The notes beneath the pieces are model-generated. The model ran no database searches. It was not told the origin of the DNA and was given only the letters and a program-made list of their open reading frames with translations. Shown here one piece after another: positions 1 through 8,603 of a DNA stretch of 64,000 nucleotides; position 1 is the stretch's first letter, and each line of letters starts with the position of its first letter. This stretch comes from Allobosea sp. BH3. GTDB lineage: Bacteria; Pseudomonadota; Alphaproteobacteria; Rhizobiales; Beijerinckiaceae. Where the stretch lies: NCBI RefSeq assembly GCF_025499465.1, contig NZ_JAIMCA010000002.1, forward strand, positions 186,001 to 250,000, written 5' to 3'. The position numbers were made by a program, and so were the translations under genes.

Positions 1-927
1 TTCGTCGAAGAGACGGCGATTGCCGTCGATATAGCCCTTCAGCGCATCGACCCAGGCTGCGCCCTCAGGGCTGTAAGCTGCGGTCGCCATGGCCATGCCG
101 AAAGAGTTCGGGGAGATGCCCATTGCGCTCAGGCGTCGCTGGAAGCGGCCCCGCAATCCCTCGTCCGGAATGATGACGTTACCGATATGCGCGCCGGCAA
201 TGTTGAAGGTCTTGGTCGTCGCCGTCATCATGACGAGCCGATCCAGGACCTCCGGTGCCGCGAGCGGCATGACCATGTGCTTCTGGCCGGGCATGAGCAG
301 GTCATGATGAATCTCGTCCGAGACGAGGATGAGATCGTGGCGTTCGCAGAAGGCCGCGATTTGCTGCAGTTCGTCGCGCGACCAGACGCGCCCGCCCGGG
401 TTATGCGGCGAACAGAGGATCAGCATCCGTTCGTTGCCGCTCATCAGGGCGTCCCAGCCCGGGACGTCGAGGACATAGCGCCCATCTTCCACAGCAAGGG
501 GGCATTCGACGACCTTCCGACCCGCAAAGGAAATCACGCGCGCAAAGGCGTGATAGACCGGTGTCATCAGGACGACGCCGTCGCCTGGCTGGGTAAAGGT
601 ATCGACGCACAGCGCCGTACCGTTAACGAGGCCGTGGGTCGTGAAAATCGAGGACGCCGCGACGTCCCAATTGTGCCGATGCAACATCCACCAACGGATG
701 GCCTCGATATAGGCTCGATCGTCGCCGAAATACCCATAGATGCCGTGCGTGGTCATGCCCTCCAGCGCAGCCTGAACGCAGGCAGGCGGCCGGAAATCCA
801 TATCGGCAACCCACATGGAGATGCCGGAATCGGACGGCACCCCGTAGAGGCGCTCCATCATATCCCATTTGGCGGAGTGAGTGCCGCGGCGCTCGATCCG
901 CTCGTCGAAGTTCGGAAGGCTGTTCAT
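1..927 (-). CDS. MalY/PatB-family PLP-dependent C-S lyase or aminotransferase (3' end off the window)
   Basis: The 309 codons in the window are the N-terminal part of a fold-type I PLP enzyme of the MalY/PatB group, cytosolic enzymes that cleave cystathionine-like C-S bonds or transaminate. Visible landmarks are WVADMDF (about residues 39-45), the cofactor-region motif SPHNPGG (173-179), SDEIHHDL with the PLP-ring aspartate D204, and TTKTFNIAG with the likely Schiff-base lysine K239. The family is usually near 390 residues, so roughly 80 are missing beyond the left edge. I chose the ATG at 925-927 because the family N-terminus follows directly. It is divergent from the acetyltransferase at 1091. 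Family assignment is firm; the substrate is not determined. Confidence 0.85.
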   Translation of the reverse strand, partial: MNSLPNFDERIERRGTHSAKWDMMERLYGVPSDSGISMWVADMDFRPPACVQAALEGMTTHGIYGYFGDDRAYIEAIRWWMLHRHNWDVAASSIFTTHGLVNGTALCVDTFTQPGDGVVLMTPVYHAFARVISFAGRKVVECPLAVEDGRYVLDVPGWDALMSGNERMLILCSPHNPGGRVWSRDELQQIAAFCERHDLILVSDEIHHDLLMPGQKHMVMPLAAPEVLDRLVMMTATTKTFNIAGAHIGNVIIPDEGLRGRFQRRLSAMGISPNSFGMAMATAAYSPEGAAWVDALKGYIDGNRRLFDE

Positions 928-1090
928 GGCAGATCGCAGCTCGGCGTAGATGGAATCGGCTAACGGAAGTCGGATATTCTAGCGGCGGCAGCCCCGCCGT
1001 TGAGTCTATTCTGCTGATCGATCCGATCGCTGCTTGTCATGAGACATGCCGCCACGGCGCAGCTAATTTATGCCGCGGAGGAACCTGCCT

Positions 1091-1540
1091 ATGTCGACCA
1101 TCACCATCCGCCCCCTCGTCGCGAGCGACCGTGCCGCCTGGCTGCCGCTCTGGCACGGCTATCTGCATTTCTACAAAGCCACGCTGCCTGCCGACATCGA
1201 CGACGTCACCTTCGGCCGGCTGACCGGCGGGCAGGAGCCGATGGGCGGCTTCATCGCCGAGCGCGACGGCAAGGCGCTCGGCATGACGAACTGGGTGATC
1301 CATCGCACCACCTGGAGCGAGCGCAACATCTGCTACCTGCAGGACCTCTTCACCGTGCCGGAGTCGCGCGGCACCGGCGTCGGCCGCATGCTGATCGAGG
1401 CCGTAAACACAATGGCGCGCGAGAAGAACTGCTTCCGCGTCTACTGGCAGACGCATGAGACGAACGTGCAGGCGCAGGAACTCTACAACAAGGTCGCCGA
1501 CAAGTCGGGCTTCATCGTCTACCGCCAGCCCCTGGGTTGA
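1091..1540 (+). CDS. GNAT family N-acetyltransferase
   Basis: A 149-residue single-domain Gcn5-related acetyltransferase, predicted to move an acetyl group from acetyl-CoA to an amine. The acetyl-CoA loop is seen in VPESRGTGVGRMLI (about residues 92-105), fitting the R-x-x-G-x-G motif A, preceded by the beta-4 strand CYLQDLF. The ATG at 1091 is chosen over an upstream in-frame ATG at 1070 because a GGAGG box at 1078-1082 sits at good distance and because MSTITIRPL is a typical GNAT start. It stands alone, divergent from the PLP enzyme and followed by a palindromic repeat. The substrate cannot be read from sequence. Confidence 0.85.
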   Translation: MSTITIRPLVASDRAAWLPLWHGYLHFYKATLPADIDDVTFGRLTGGQEPMGGFIAERDGKALGMTNWVIHRTTWSERNICYLQDLFTVPESRGTGVGRMLIEAVNTMAREKNCFRVYWQTHETNVQAQELYNKVADKSGFIVYRQPLG

Positions 1541-1550
1541 GCCGACTGCG

Positions 1551-1637
1551 CGTCATTCCCGGGCTTACCCCAGGAATCTCATGCCGAAAGAAGCGCCTTT
1601 CCTTCGAGAGATGCCCGGGTCAAGCCCGGGCATGACG
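1551..1637. repeat. Palindromic intergenic repeat, copy 1 of 2
   Basis: Its right part is a perfect inverted repeat, ATGCCCGGG at 1611-1619 against CCCGGGCAT at 1625-1633 with loop TCAAG. Its left end CGTCATTCCCGGGCTT mirrors the right end ATGACG. A related copy with the same borders and the same loop lies at 62821-62925. It sits just after the acetyltransferase gene and could also end transcription as a strong hairpin, though no T-tract follows. Confidence 0.75.
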
Positions 1638-1751
1638 TCTCCATGGCATCGGCGCAGAGATCAGCGTGCATGAGCGCATGCGCGCCTCGTCGCAAACCGC
1701 ACTATATCGGCGGTTAATGATCGCCCTGGGGCGAGCGCGAGGCGTGGAAAC

Positions 1752-2774
1752 ATGAAGAAGATCGGCTTTCTCTCGTTCGGGCACTGGGCGCCCTCCCCGC
1801 AATCGGGCACGCGCTCGGCGGGCGATGCGCTGCTGCAATCGATCGACCTCGCCGTCGCGGCCGAACAGCTCGGGCTCGATGGCGCCTATGTCCGCGTGCA
1901 CCATTTCGCACGGCAGCTCGCCTCGCCCTTCCCGCTGCTCGCCGCCATCGGCGCCAGGACGAGCAAGATCGAGATCGGCACCGCCGTCATCGACATGCGC
2001 TACGAGAACCCGCTCTACATGGCGGAGGATGCCGGCGCGGCCGACCTGATCGCGGGCGGGCGCCTGCAGCTCGGCATCAGCCGCGGCTCGCCGGAGCAGG
2101 TCATCGATGGCTGGCGCTATTTCGGCTATGAGCCGGGCGAAGGCCAGAGCGATGCCGATATGGGCCGCGGCCATGCCGAGGTGTTCCTCAACGTGCTACA
2201 GGGCCAGGGGTTCGCGCAGCCGAACCCGCGCCCGATGTTCCCCAACCCGCCCGGCCTGCTGCGGCTGGAGCCCCATTCGGAAGGGCTGCGCGAGCGCATC
2301 TGGTGGGGCGCCGGCTCCAACGCCACGGCCGTCTGGGCGGCGAAGCTCGGCATGAACCTGCAGAGCTCGACGCTGAAGGACGACGAGACCGGCGAGGCCT
2401 TCCACATCCAGCAGGCCAAGCAGATCCGCGCCTATCGCGAGGCCTGGAAGGAAGCGGGCCATGCGCGCGAGCCGCGCGTCTCGGTGAGCCGCAGCATCTT
2501 CGCGCTCGTCGACGACCGCGACCGCGCCTATTTCGGCCGCGGCAACCAGAGCGACGATTCAATCGGCTTCATCGACGAGAACACCCGCGCGATCTTCGGG
2601 CGCAGCTACGCCGCCGAGCCGGACAAGCTGATCGAGGAGCTGAAGAAGGACGAGGCGGTGGCCGAGGCCGACACGCTGCTGCTCACCGTGCCGAACCAGC
2701 TCGGCGTCGACTACAACGCCCATGTCATCGAGGCGATCCTGAAGCACGTTGCGCCTGCGCTCGGCTGGCGCTGA
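1752..2774 (+). CDS. LLM class flavin-dependent oxidoreductase (luciferase-like)
   Basis: A 340-residue protein with the bacterial luciferase-like TIM-barrel pattern, expected to be a cytosolic FMN/F420-type oxidoreductase or monooxygenase. Supporting stretches are the N-terminal strand IGFLSFGHW, the GAYVRVHHF motif near residue 46, GTAVIDMRYENP near residue 77, and GGRLQLGISRGSP near residue 103, which corresponds to the flavin-phosphate region of the family. Length is normal. The ATG at 1752 begins the first barrel strand. No reductase partner lies beside it, so electron donor and substrate remain unknown. Confidence 0.85.
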   Translation: MKKIGFLSFGHWAPSPQSGTRSAGDALLQSIDLAVAAEQLGLDGAYVRVHHFARQLASPFPLLAAIGARTSKIEIGTAVIDMRYENPLYMAEDAGAADLIAGGRLQLGISRGSPEQVIDGWRYFGYEPGEGQSDADMGRGHAEVFLNVLQGQGFAQPNPRPMFPNPPGLLRLEPHSEGLRERIWWGAGSNATAVWAAKLGMNLQSSTLKDDETGEAFHIQQAKQIRAYREAWKEAGHAREPRVSVSRSIFALVDDRDRAYFGRGNQSDDSIGFIDENTRAIFGRSYAAEPDKLIEELKKDEAVAEADTLLLTVPNQLGVDYNAHVIEAILKHVAPALGWR

Positions 2775-2889
2775 GGCTACGTCGCACTCGACCTCCCGGT
2801 CCTCACCTCATCGCTGAACTGCGGGGCGCTGCGCGGAACAAGTCCGCGGGCGCCAGCGCAGGCGCGTCTGTGGAAGCTCACATAAAATC

Positions 2890-2906
2890 TTACAACGGTC
2901 TTGTGA
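2890..2906. promoter_or_regulatory. Candidate GntR operator
   Basis: TTACAAcggtcTTGTGA is an inverted repeat with one mismatch, 31 bp upstream of the GntR start at 2937. The flanks repeat AAATCTTAC / AAATCTCAC. Position and symmetry suit autoregulation by the GntR protein; no binding evidence exists in sequence alone. Confidence 0.4.
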
Positions 2907-2936
2907 AATCTCACGCGGCGATCCAATCTCGGCTTC

Positions 2937-3716
2937 ATGCTCGACGCCGCCTCTCCATTCGCCCCTGCCCCGATCGCCGAAGCCCGGCTCGATGTCGCCA
3001 CGCGGCGGCTGCGCCAGGCGATCGTCACCTGCGAACTCGCCCCCGGCGATTTTGCCCATGAGGCGGGGCTCGCCGAGCGCTTCGGGTTGGGCCGTGCCAG
3101 CGTTCGCGTCGCGCTGACGGAACTCGCCGCGGCTCGCTTCGTCAGCCGGCATGCGCGGCAGGGGTGGCGGATCGCGCCGATCGACGGCGCATTGATCGCG
3201 GCTGTGCTCGACGGGCGCCGCCGGCTCGAACCGTCGCTGGCGGCGCACAGGCTGTCGGAGCCCGCGCTCTCGACGGCGGTGACGCTGCTCGGGATGGTGC
3301 AATCCGTATCGGGACGGACCGAGCTCGCAGCGCTGGCGACCGCTCGCGCCGCCGAGCGCCAGCTGCGCAATCTGCTCGCTGCCGGCGCAGGCGTCTTCGC
3401 CGGGGACTGGCTCGGCGGCATCTGGGATCATTGGGACCGGATCGTGCGGATGCTCGATCTCAGCGGCCATGCCATCCCGCCGGCGGACCTCGGCGAACTC
3501 GTTGCGGCGCTGAAGGCAGGCGATGCCGATCTGGCCAGGCGGGCGATCGAACGCGAGCATCGGGAATTCGCCGATGCGGTCGCCCACGGCTTCCTCGCGA
3601 TCTCGGCGCAGCCGCCACGCCCGCACGCTCGTTCCGCCCGCAAACGTGGCGCCCCGCTATCGCCGCTCATCGCAGCCGATCGGCCGATCCCCTTGTCGAA
3701 GGAGAAGCAGTCATGA
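2937..3716 (+). CDS. GntR family transcriptional regulator (FCD-type)
   Basis: A 259-residue regulator. Residues about 17-75 form the GntR winged helix, with the recognition-helix segment GLGRASVRVALTEL. Residues about 90-225 are helical with spaced histidines (WDHWDRI, REHREF), as in FCD effector-binding domains. Its stop overlaps the start of the next gene (ATGA at 3713-3716), so it is translationally coupled to the transporter genes and very probably controls this operon in response to the transported compound. A TTACAA-N5-TTGTGA repeat lies upstream as a possible operator. The C-terminal 30 residues are basic and look disordered. Confidence 0.82.
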   Translation: MLDAASPFAPAPIAEARLDVATRRLRQAIVTCELAPGDFAHEAGLAERFGLGRASVRVALTELAAARFVSRHARQGWRIAPIDGALIAAVLDGRRRLEPSLAAHRLSEPALSTAVTLLGMVQSVSGRTELAALATARAAERQLRNLLAAGAGVFAGDWLGGIWDHWDRIVRMLDLSGHAIPPADLGELVAALKAGDADLARRAIEREHREFADAVAHGFLAISAQPPRPHARSARKRGAPLSPLIAADRPIPLSKEKQS

Positions 3717-5224
3717 CAGTTGCCTGGCGAACCTATCCTCTCGCGGCCGCCTGCGCCGCGGTGCTCGCTCTGGGAAGCATCGCCCCGGCCCAGGCCTCGA
3801 AAGAGCGCTTCGTGGTGGACCTCGTGAACGAGCCGTCCTCGCTCGATCCGCAGGTTCAGTGGAACCCGGACAGCTATTACGTCTACCGCAACATCTTCGA
3901 CAATCTCGTCACCCGCGACGACAAGGGCGAGATCGTCCCGCAAGTGGCGACGTCATGGAAATACCTGTCTGATACCGAGATCGAGTTCGAGCTTCGCCCC
4001 GACATCACCTTCCATGACGGCTCGAAGCTGACGGCGGACGATGTCGTCTTCAGCGTCAAGCGCATCACCGATCGCAGCTTCGGCAGCCCGCAACTGGGGC
4101 AATTCGACAAGATCACCGATGCCGTCGCGCTCTCGCCGACCAAGCTCAAGCTGACGACCAGCGGGGCCTATCCCGCCTTGCTGGCGCAGCTCGTCAAGCT
4201 CTCGATCGTCCCCAAGGCGATCGTCGAGGCGGTGGGCAAGGATGCCTTCAACCTGAAGCCGGTCGGCAGCGGGCCCTACAAGTTCGAGAGCTGGCAGCGC
4301 GGCGTCGCGGTGACGCTTTCCCGCAACGACGCGTATTGGGGCACGAAGGGTCCGTTCCCGAGCGTCGTCTTCCGGGCCGTGCCGGACAGCGCGACCCGCC
4401 TCGCGAACCTCCAGACCGGCACCAGCGATCTCGCCGTGACGCTCGACAGCGATCAGGCGGCACAGCTGAAATCCGCGGCGAAGGCCAAGCCTCTGACCGG
4501 CCTGACCGAGCGCGTCGCCTATCTGCGCCTTAACACCACCAAGCCGCCCTTCGACAACGTCAAGGTCCGCCAGGCGGCGGCGCTCGCCATCGACAAGGAA
4601 GGGCTGGTCGAGGGCCTGCTCGGCGGCTTCGACAAGCCGGTCGGGCAGTTGCTGACGCCCGCGATCTTCGGATGGATCGACGGCATGCCGGGGCCGAAAT
4701 ACGACCTCGCCAAGGCGAAGGCGCTGGTCGCCGAGGCAGGCCCGGCAGCGAAGGCCGAGATCGAGCTTTCGACAGCGCCGGTCTTCGACCAGCGCATCGT
4801 CCAAGCCGTGCAGCAGCAGCTCGGCGAGGCCGGGCTCACCGTCAAGATCGCGATGTCGGACATGGCGAGCTATCTGAAGCGCGCGCAGGCCGGGCCCGAG
4901 GGCACCTCGACGCTCAGCTTCGGCCGCTGGTCCTGCGCCTGCCAGGACGCCGATGGCGTGCTCTTCCCATTGCTGCACAAGAGCAGCGGCTGGTCGGCCT
5001 ATCGCAACGAGAAGACGGACGGCCTGCTGGAAGAAGCCCGCCAGACCCTCGACAAGGATAAGCGCCTCGCCGCCTACAAGCAGGTCCACGAGATCGTCGC
5101 GGCTGAGGCGCCGGTGATCCCGCTCTATCAGGCCGTCGTGATCTATGGCGCGACCAAGAACCTGAATTTCACGCCGACGCCGAACGAAAGCATGTTCCTG
5201 AACCGGATGAGCTGGAGCGACTGA
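3713..5224 (+). CDS. ABC transporter solute-binding protein, family 5 (DppA/OppA-like), copy 1
   Basis: A 503-residue periplasmic binding protein of the peptide/nickel type. Residues 1-27 are a Sec signal ending in APAQA. The mature part shows family 5 features: SSLDPQVQWNPDSYYVYRNI early, FHDGSKLTADDVVFSV near residue 100, and a C-terminal IPLYQAVVIYG segment. The start was chosen as the ATG overlapping the GntR stop, with GGAG at 3700-3703; longer in-frame extensions upstream lie inside the GntR gene in another frame. The next gene encodes a close paralogue. The two share the identical 20-residue stretch NPDSYYVYRNIFDNLVTRDD. The ligand is probably a peptide or peptide-like molecule; the gamma-glutamyltransferase in the operon hints at gamma-glutamyl compounds (inference). 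Confidence 0.9.
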   Translation: MTVAWRTYPLAAACAAVLALGSIAPAQASKERFVVDLVNEPSSLDPQVQWNPDSYYVYRNIFDNLVTRDDKGEIVPQVATSWKYLSDTEIEFELRPDITFHDGSKLTADDVVFSVKRITDRSFGSPQLGQFDKITDAVALSPTKLKLTTSGAYPALLAQLVKLSIVPKAIVEAVGKDAFNLKPVGSGPYKFESWQRGVAVTLSRNDAYWGTKGPFPSVVFRAVPDSATRLANLQTGTSDLAVTLDSDQAAQLKSAAKAKPLTGLTERVAYLRLNTTKPPFDNVKVRQAAALAIDKEGLVEGLLGGFDKPVGQLLTPAIFGWIDGMPGPKYDLAKAKALVAEAGPAAKAEIELSTAPVFDQRIVQAVQQQLGEAGLTVKIAMSDMASYLKRAQAGPEGTSTLSFGRWSCACQDADGVLFPLLHKSSGWSAYRNEKTDGLLEEARQTLDKDKRLAAYKQVHEIVAAEAPVIPLYQAVVIYGATKNLNFTPTPNESMFLNRMSWSD

Positions 5225-5309
5225 CCGGTCGCACCAGCCACTGAAACCGCATGGCCAGGCGTCGGGAGGAGAACCGCGCGCCGCCGCCAAAAACGAGCGG
5301 AGACAATCG

Positions 5310-6815
5310 ATGAAGCGAACTCGCCGAATGCTCGCAAGCGCGTTGGTCGCAGCCTGCCTGGCCTTGCCGGGCGGCGCGGCCTTCGCCGCCAAGGAACGCC
5401 TGACGATCGATCTCGTGGGAGAGCCGAACTCGCTCGACCCGCATGTCCAGTGGAACCCTGACAGCTACTACGTCTACCGCAACATCTTCGACAATCTCGT
5501 CACCCGCGACGACAAGGGCGCGATCGCACCGCAGGTTGCGAGCTCGTGGAAGCAGCTCTCCGACACGCAGATCCAGTTCCAGCTGCGCGACGACATCACC
5601 TTCCATGACGGCTCGAAGCTGACCGCCGAGGATGTCGTCTTCAGCGTCAAGCGCATCACCGATCCGAAGTTCGCCAGCCCTCAGCTCGGCCAGTTCGACA
5701 AGATCACCGACGCCGTCGCCACCGACGCCAAGACGGTGACGTTGACCACTAACGGCGCCTATCCCGCTTTGCTGGCACAGCTCGTGAAGCTCTCGATCGT
5801 GCCGAAGAAGGCCGTCGAGGCCATGGGCAAGGACGCCTTCAACCTCGCGCCGATCGGCAGCGGCCCCTACAAGTTCGGCGCCTGGCAGCGCGGCGTGTCG
5901 GTGACGCTGGCACGCAACGACGCCTATTGGGGCACCAAGGCGCCGTTCCCGACCGTCGTCTTCCGCGCCATTCCGGACGCGTCGACACGCGTCGCCAATC
6001 TGATGGCCGGAACCTCGGACCTCGCCGCCAATCTCGACGGCGATCTCGCCGCGCAGCTCAAGACCTCGCAGCGCGCCATGCCGGTGCCGGTGCTGACCGA
6101 GCGCGTCGCCTATTTGGCGATGAACGTCCAGAAGGAGCCGCTGAACGACCCGCGCGTGCGCCGCGCCATCGCCCAGGCCATCGACAAGCAGGCGATCACC
6201 GACGGCGTGCTCGGCGGCACCGAGAAGCCGCTGGCCCAGATGCTCTCGCCGGCCCATGAGGGCTTCGTCGAGGGCATCAAGGATCTCCCCTTCGACCTCG
6301 CCAAGGCCAAGGCGCAGCTCGCCGAGGTCGGCCCCAAGGCCAAGCAGGAGATCGCGCTGGTGACGGCGCCGGTCTACGATCAGCGCGTGGTGCAGGCGCT
6401 GCAGCAGATGCTGGTGGATGCCGGTCTCAACGTGAAAATCGAGATGACCGACATGGGCTCCTGGCTGAAGCGCATGCAGAGCGGCCCCGATTCCATCCCC
6501 GTCATGGCCTTCAGCCGCTGGTCCTGCGGCTGCCAGGACGCCGACGGCGTGCTGTTCCCGATCCTGCACAGCGCCAGCGGCTGGGCCAACGCCAAGGACA
6601 AGACGATCGAGGATGCGCTCGAGGCCGGACGCCAGACGCTCGATCCCGCCAAGCGCCTCGCCGCCTACAGGACCGTACATGAACGCATCGCCAGCGAGCA
6701 CTTCGTGATCCCGCTCTATCAGGCGGCGCAGATGTACGGCACGTCGAAGAACCTCGTCTGGACGCCGACGCCCAACGAAAGCATCTTCGTCAACCGCATG
6801 AGCTGGAAGGACTGA
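5310..6815 (+). CDS. ABC transporter solute-binding protein, family 5 (DppA/OppA-like), copy 2
   Basis: A 501-residue paralogue of the preceding protein, with a signal peptide (cleavage likely after AAFA, residue 26) and the same order of family 5 motifs. The two align over their whole length without large gaps, which points to tandem duplication. Differences cluster in the middle of the protein, where family 5 proteins contact ligand, so the pair may bind different but related compounds. An 85-bp gap separates it from copy 1, and only 6 bp separate it from the permease gene, so this copy is the one most tightly coupled to the membrane subunits. Confidence 0.9.
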   Translation: MKRTRRMLASALVAACLALPGGAAFAAKERLTIDLVGEPNSLDPHVQWNPDSYYVYRNIFDNLVTRDDKGAIAPQVASSWKQLSDTQIQFQLRDDITFHDGSKLTAEDVVFSVKRITDPKFASPQLGQFDKITDAVATDAKTVTLTTNGAYPALLAQLVKLSIVPKKAVEAMGKDAFNLAPIGSGPYKFGAWQRGVSVTLARNDAYWGTKAPFPTVVFRAIPDASTRVANLMAGTSDLAANLDGDLAAQLKTSQRAMPVPVLTERVAYLAMNVQKEPLNDPRVRRAIAQAIDKQAITDGVLGGTEKPLAQMLSPAHEGFVEGIKDLPFDLAKAKAQLAEVGPKAKQEIALVTAPVYDQRVVQALQQMLVDAGLNVKIEMTDMGSWLKRMQSGPDSIPVMAFSRWSCGCQDADGVLFPILHSASGWANAKDKTIEDALEAGRQTLDPAKRLAAYRTVHERIASEHFVIPLYQAAQMYGTSKNLVWTPTPNESIFVNRMSWKD

Positions 6816-6821
6816 GCCAGA

Positions 6822-7748
6822 GTGCCCGGCTTTCTGCTGCAACGCGCCGGGCAGGCGCTCGTCACGATCCTCGGCGTCGCGACACTGATCTTCTTCGTCC
6901 AGCGGCTGACGGGCGACCCTACCTATCTGCTCGTCCCGGAGACCGCGACCAAGGCCGACATCGACGCCCTGCGCCACGCGCTGGGCTTCGATCGGCCGCT
7001 CTTCGTCCAGTATCTCGGCTTCCTCTCCGACCTCGCCCGCTTCGATCTCGGGCAATCGGTGGTGCAGCGCGTGCCGGTGATCGACATCATCGGCTCGCGC
7101 CTGCCCTATACGCTGATGCTGGCCGGCGGGGCGCTGACGGTCGCCTGTGGCATCGGGATACCGGTCGGAATCCTGCTCGCGCTGTTCCGGGACAGCGCCG
7201 CCGCGAAGCTCGCAGCCGGCTTCGTGCTCGCCGCCCAGAGCATGCCGACCTTCTGGAGCGGCATTCTCCTCATCCTGCTCTTCGCCGTCACGCTGGGCTG
7301 GCTGCCGCCATCCTCCACCGGCGGCTTCTCGCATCTCGTCATGCCCTCGATCGCGCTCGGGCTGCTTTCGATGGCGACCTTCGCGCGGATCACACGGGCC
7401 GCGCTGATCGAGGAGCTCACCCGCGACTATGTCCGAACCGCGCGCGCCCGCGGCGTCGGCCCCGTGCGCCTGCTGCTGCGCCATGTCGCGCGCAATGCCG
7501 CGATCCCGCTCATCACCGTGGCCGCGCTCGAGATCTCGAACCTGCTTGCCGGCGCCGTCATCGTCGAGACGGTGTTCGCCTGGCCGGGCCTCGGCCAGGT
7601 CACAGTCCAGGCCATCCTCGCCCGTGACTTCCTGGTGGTGCAGGGCGTCGTCATGCTGGGAGCCCTCGTCACGATCGGGCTCAACCTGCTTTCGGACTTT
7701 CTCTACAGCATCGTCGACCCGCGCATCGCATTGGGGGGCGGACGATGA
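6822..7748 (+). CDS. ABC transporter permease (DppB/OppB-like)
   Basis: A 308-residue inner-membrane subunit with about six membrane segments. The N-terminus (LLQRAGQALVTILGVATL) and the early GDPTYLL motif are typical of DppB-type permeases. The cytoplasmic EAA loop that docks the ATPase is at about residues 200-225 (YVRTARARGVGPVRLLLRH). Translation starts at GTG 6822. It overlaps the next permease by ATGA (7745-7748). It forms the channel together with the 7745-8593 product. No ATPase subunit is encoded in the operon. Confidence 0.9.
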   Translation: MPGFLLQRAGQALVTILGVATLIFFVQRLTGDPTYLLVPETATKADIDALRHALGFDRPLFVQYLGFLSDLARFDLGQSVVQRVPVIDIIGSRLPYTLMLAGGALTVACGIGIPVGILLALFRDSAAAKLAAGFVLAAQSMPTFWSGILLILLFAVTLGWLPPSSTGGFSHLVMPSIALGLLSMATFARITRAALIEELTRDYVRTARARGVGPVRLLLRHVARNAAIPLITVAALEISNLLAGAVIVETVFAWPGLGQVTVQAILARDFLVVQGVVMLGALVTIGLNLLSDFLYSIVDPRIALGGGR

Positions 7749-8593
7749 ACGCGCCTGCCCTTCCCCAACGCCGCCGCTTCCCGCTGAAGCGCTGGTGGCC
7801 CATCGCCATCCTGGCGCTGTTCGTGGTGGTCGCGATCTGCGCTCCGCTGCTCGCTCCGTACGATCCCAACGCCCAGAACCTGGTCGGGCGGCTGAAACCT
7901 CCGGGAACTGTCTCGCGCAGCTTCCACTACTGGCTGGGCTCGGACGAGCTTGGCCGCGACCTCCTCAGCCGGATCATCCATGGCACGCGCGTTTCGCTGC
8001 TCGTCGCGGTGCTGTCCGTGCTGCTGTCCGGCGCGGTCGGAACCGCGCTGGGGCTGATCGCCGGCTATCGGCGCGGCTGGATCGAAACCGTCGTGATGCG
8101 CGTCGCCGACGTGTTCCTGTCCATCCCAGCCGTGCTGCTCGCCATCATCACGGTCGCGGTTCTCGGTCCCAGCCTGGTCAATGTCGTGCTGGTGCTCGCG
8201 CTGACGCGCTGGCCCCGCTACGCCCGCGTGGCACACGCCCAGACACTTGCAACGGCCGGCATGTCCTATGTCGAGAATGCCGTGCTCTCCGGCGCCGGCA
8301 ATGCGCGCATCCTCTTCCTGCATATCCTGCCCAACATCGCCGGCACGCTGATCGTCGTGGCGACCCTGGAATTCGGCCTGATGGTGCTGTTCGAGGCGGG
8401 GCTCTCCTTCCTCGGCCTCGGCGTGCAGCCTCCGACCGCGAGCTGGGGCTCGATGCTCTCCACCGGCCGCAATTACGTCGCCACTGCCTGGTGGGTCGCA
8501 ACGCTACCCGGGCTCTGCCTGTTCGCGCTGGTGCTCACCGTCAACCTGACCGGCGACGCCTTGCGCGACCGCCTCGACCCCCATTTTCGCTGA
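7745..8593 (+). CDS. ABC transporter permease (DppC/OppC-like)
   Basis: A 282-residue second permease. It has the DppC-type N-terminus: one membrane segment, then APYDPNAQNLVGRLKPP, which lies outside the membrane, and HYWLGSDELGRDLLSRI. The remaining segments carry an EAA-like loop near residues 155-180 (RWPRYARVAHAQTLA). Overlap with the upstream permease implies coupled synthesis. Eleven bases after its stop the dehydrogenase gene begins, so uptake and catabolism genes appear to be cotranscribed. Confidence 0.9.
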   Translation: MNAPALPQRRRFPLKRWWPIAILALFVVVAICAPLLAPYDPNAQNLVGRLKPPGTVSRSFHYWLGSDELGRDLLSRIIHGTRVSLLVAVLSVLLSGAVGTALGLIAGYRRGWIETVVMRVADVFLSIPAVLLAIITVAVLGPSLVNVVLVLALTRWPRYARVAHAQTLATAGMSYVENAVLSGAGNARILFLHILPNIAGTLIVVATLEFGLMVLFEAGLSFLGLGVQPPTASWGSMLSTGRNYVATAWWVATLPGLCLFALVLTVNLTGDALRDRLDPHFR

Positions 8594-8603
8594 GGAGCGG
8601 ACC

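Noticed and set aside
5169..7484. Long open frame on the minus strand across the second binding protein and first permease
   Set aside because: It is a shadow produced by high GC; the plus-strand frames show clear family motifs and the minus product is a low-complexity His/Arg/Asp-rich sequence.
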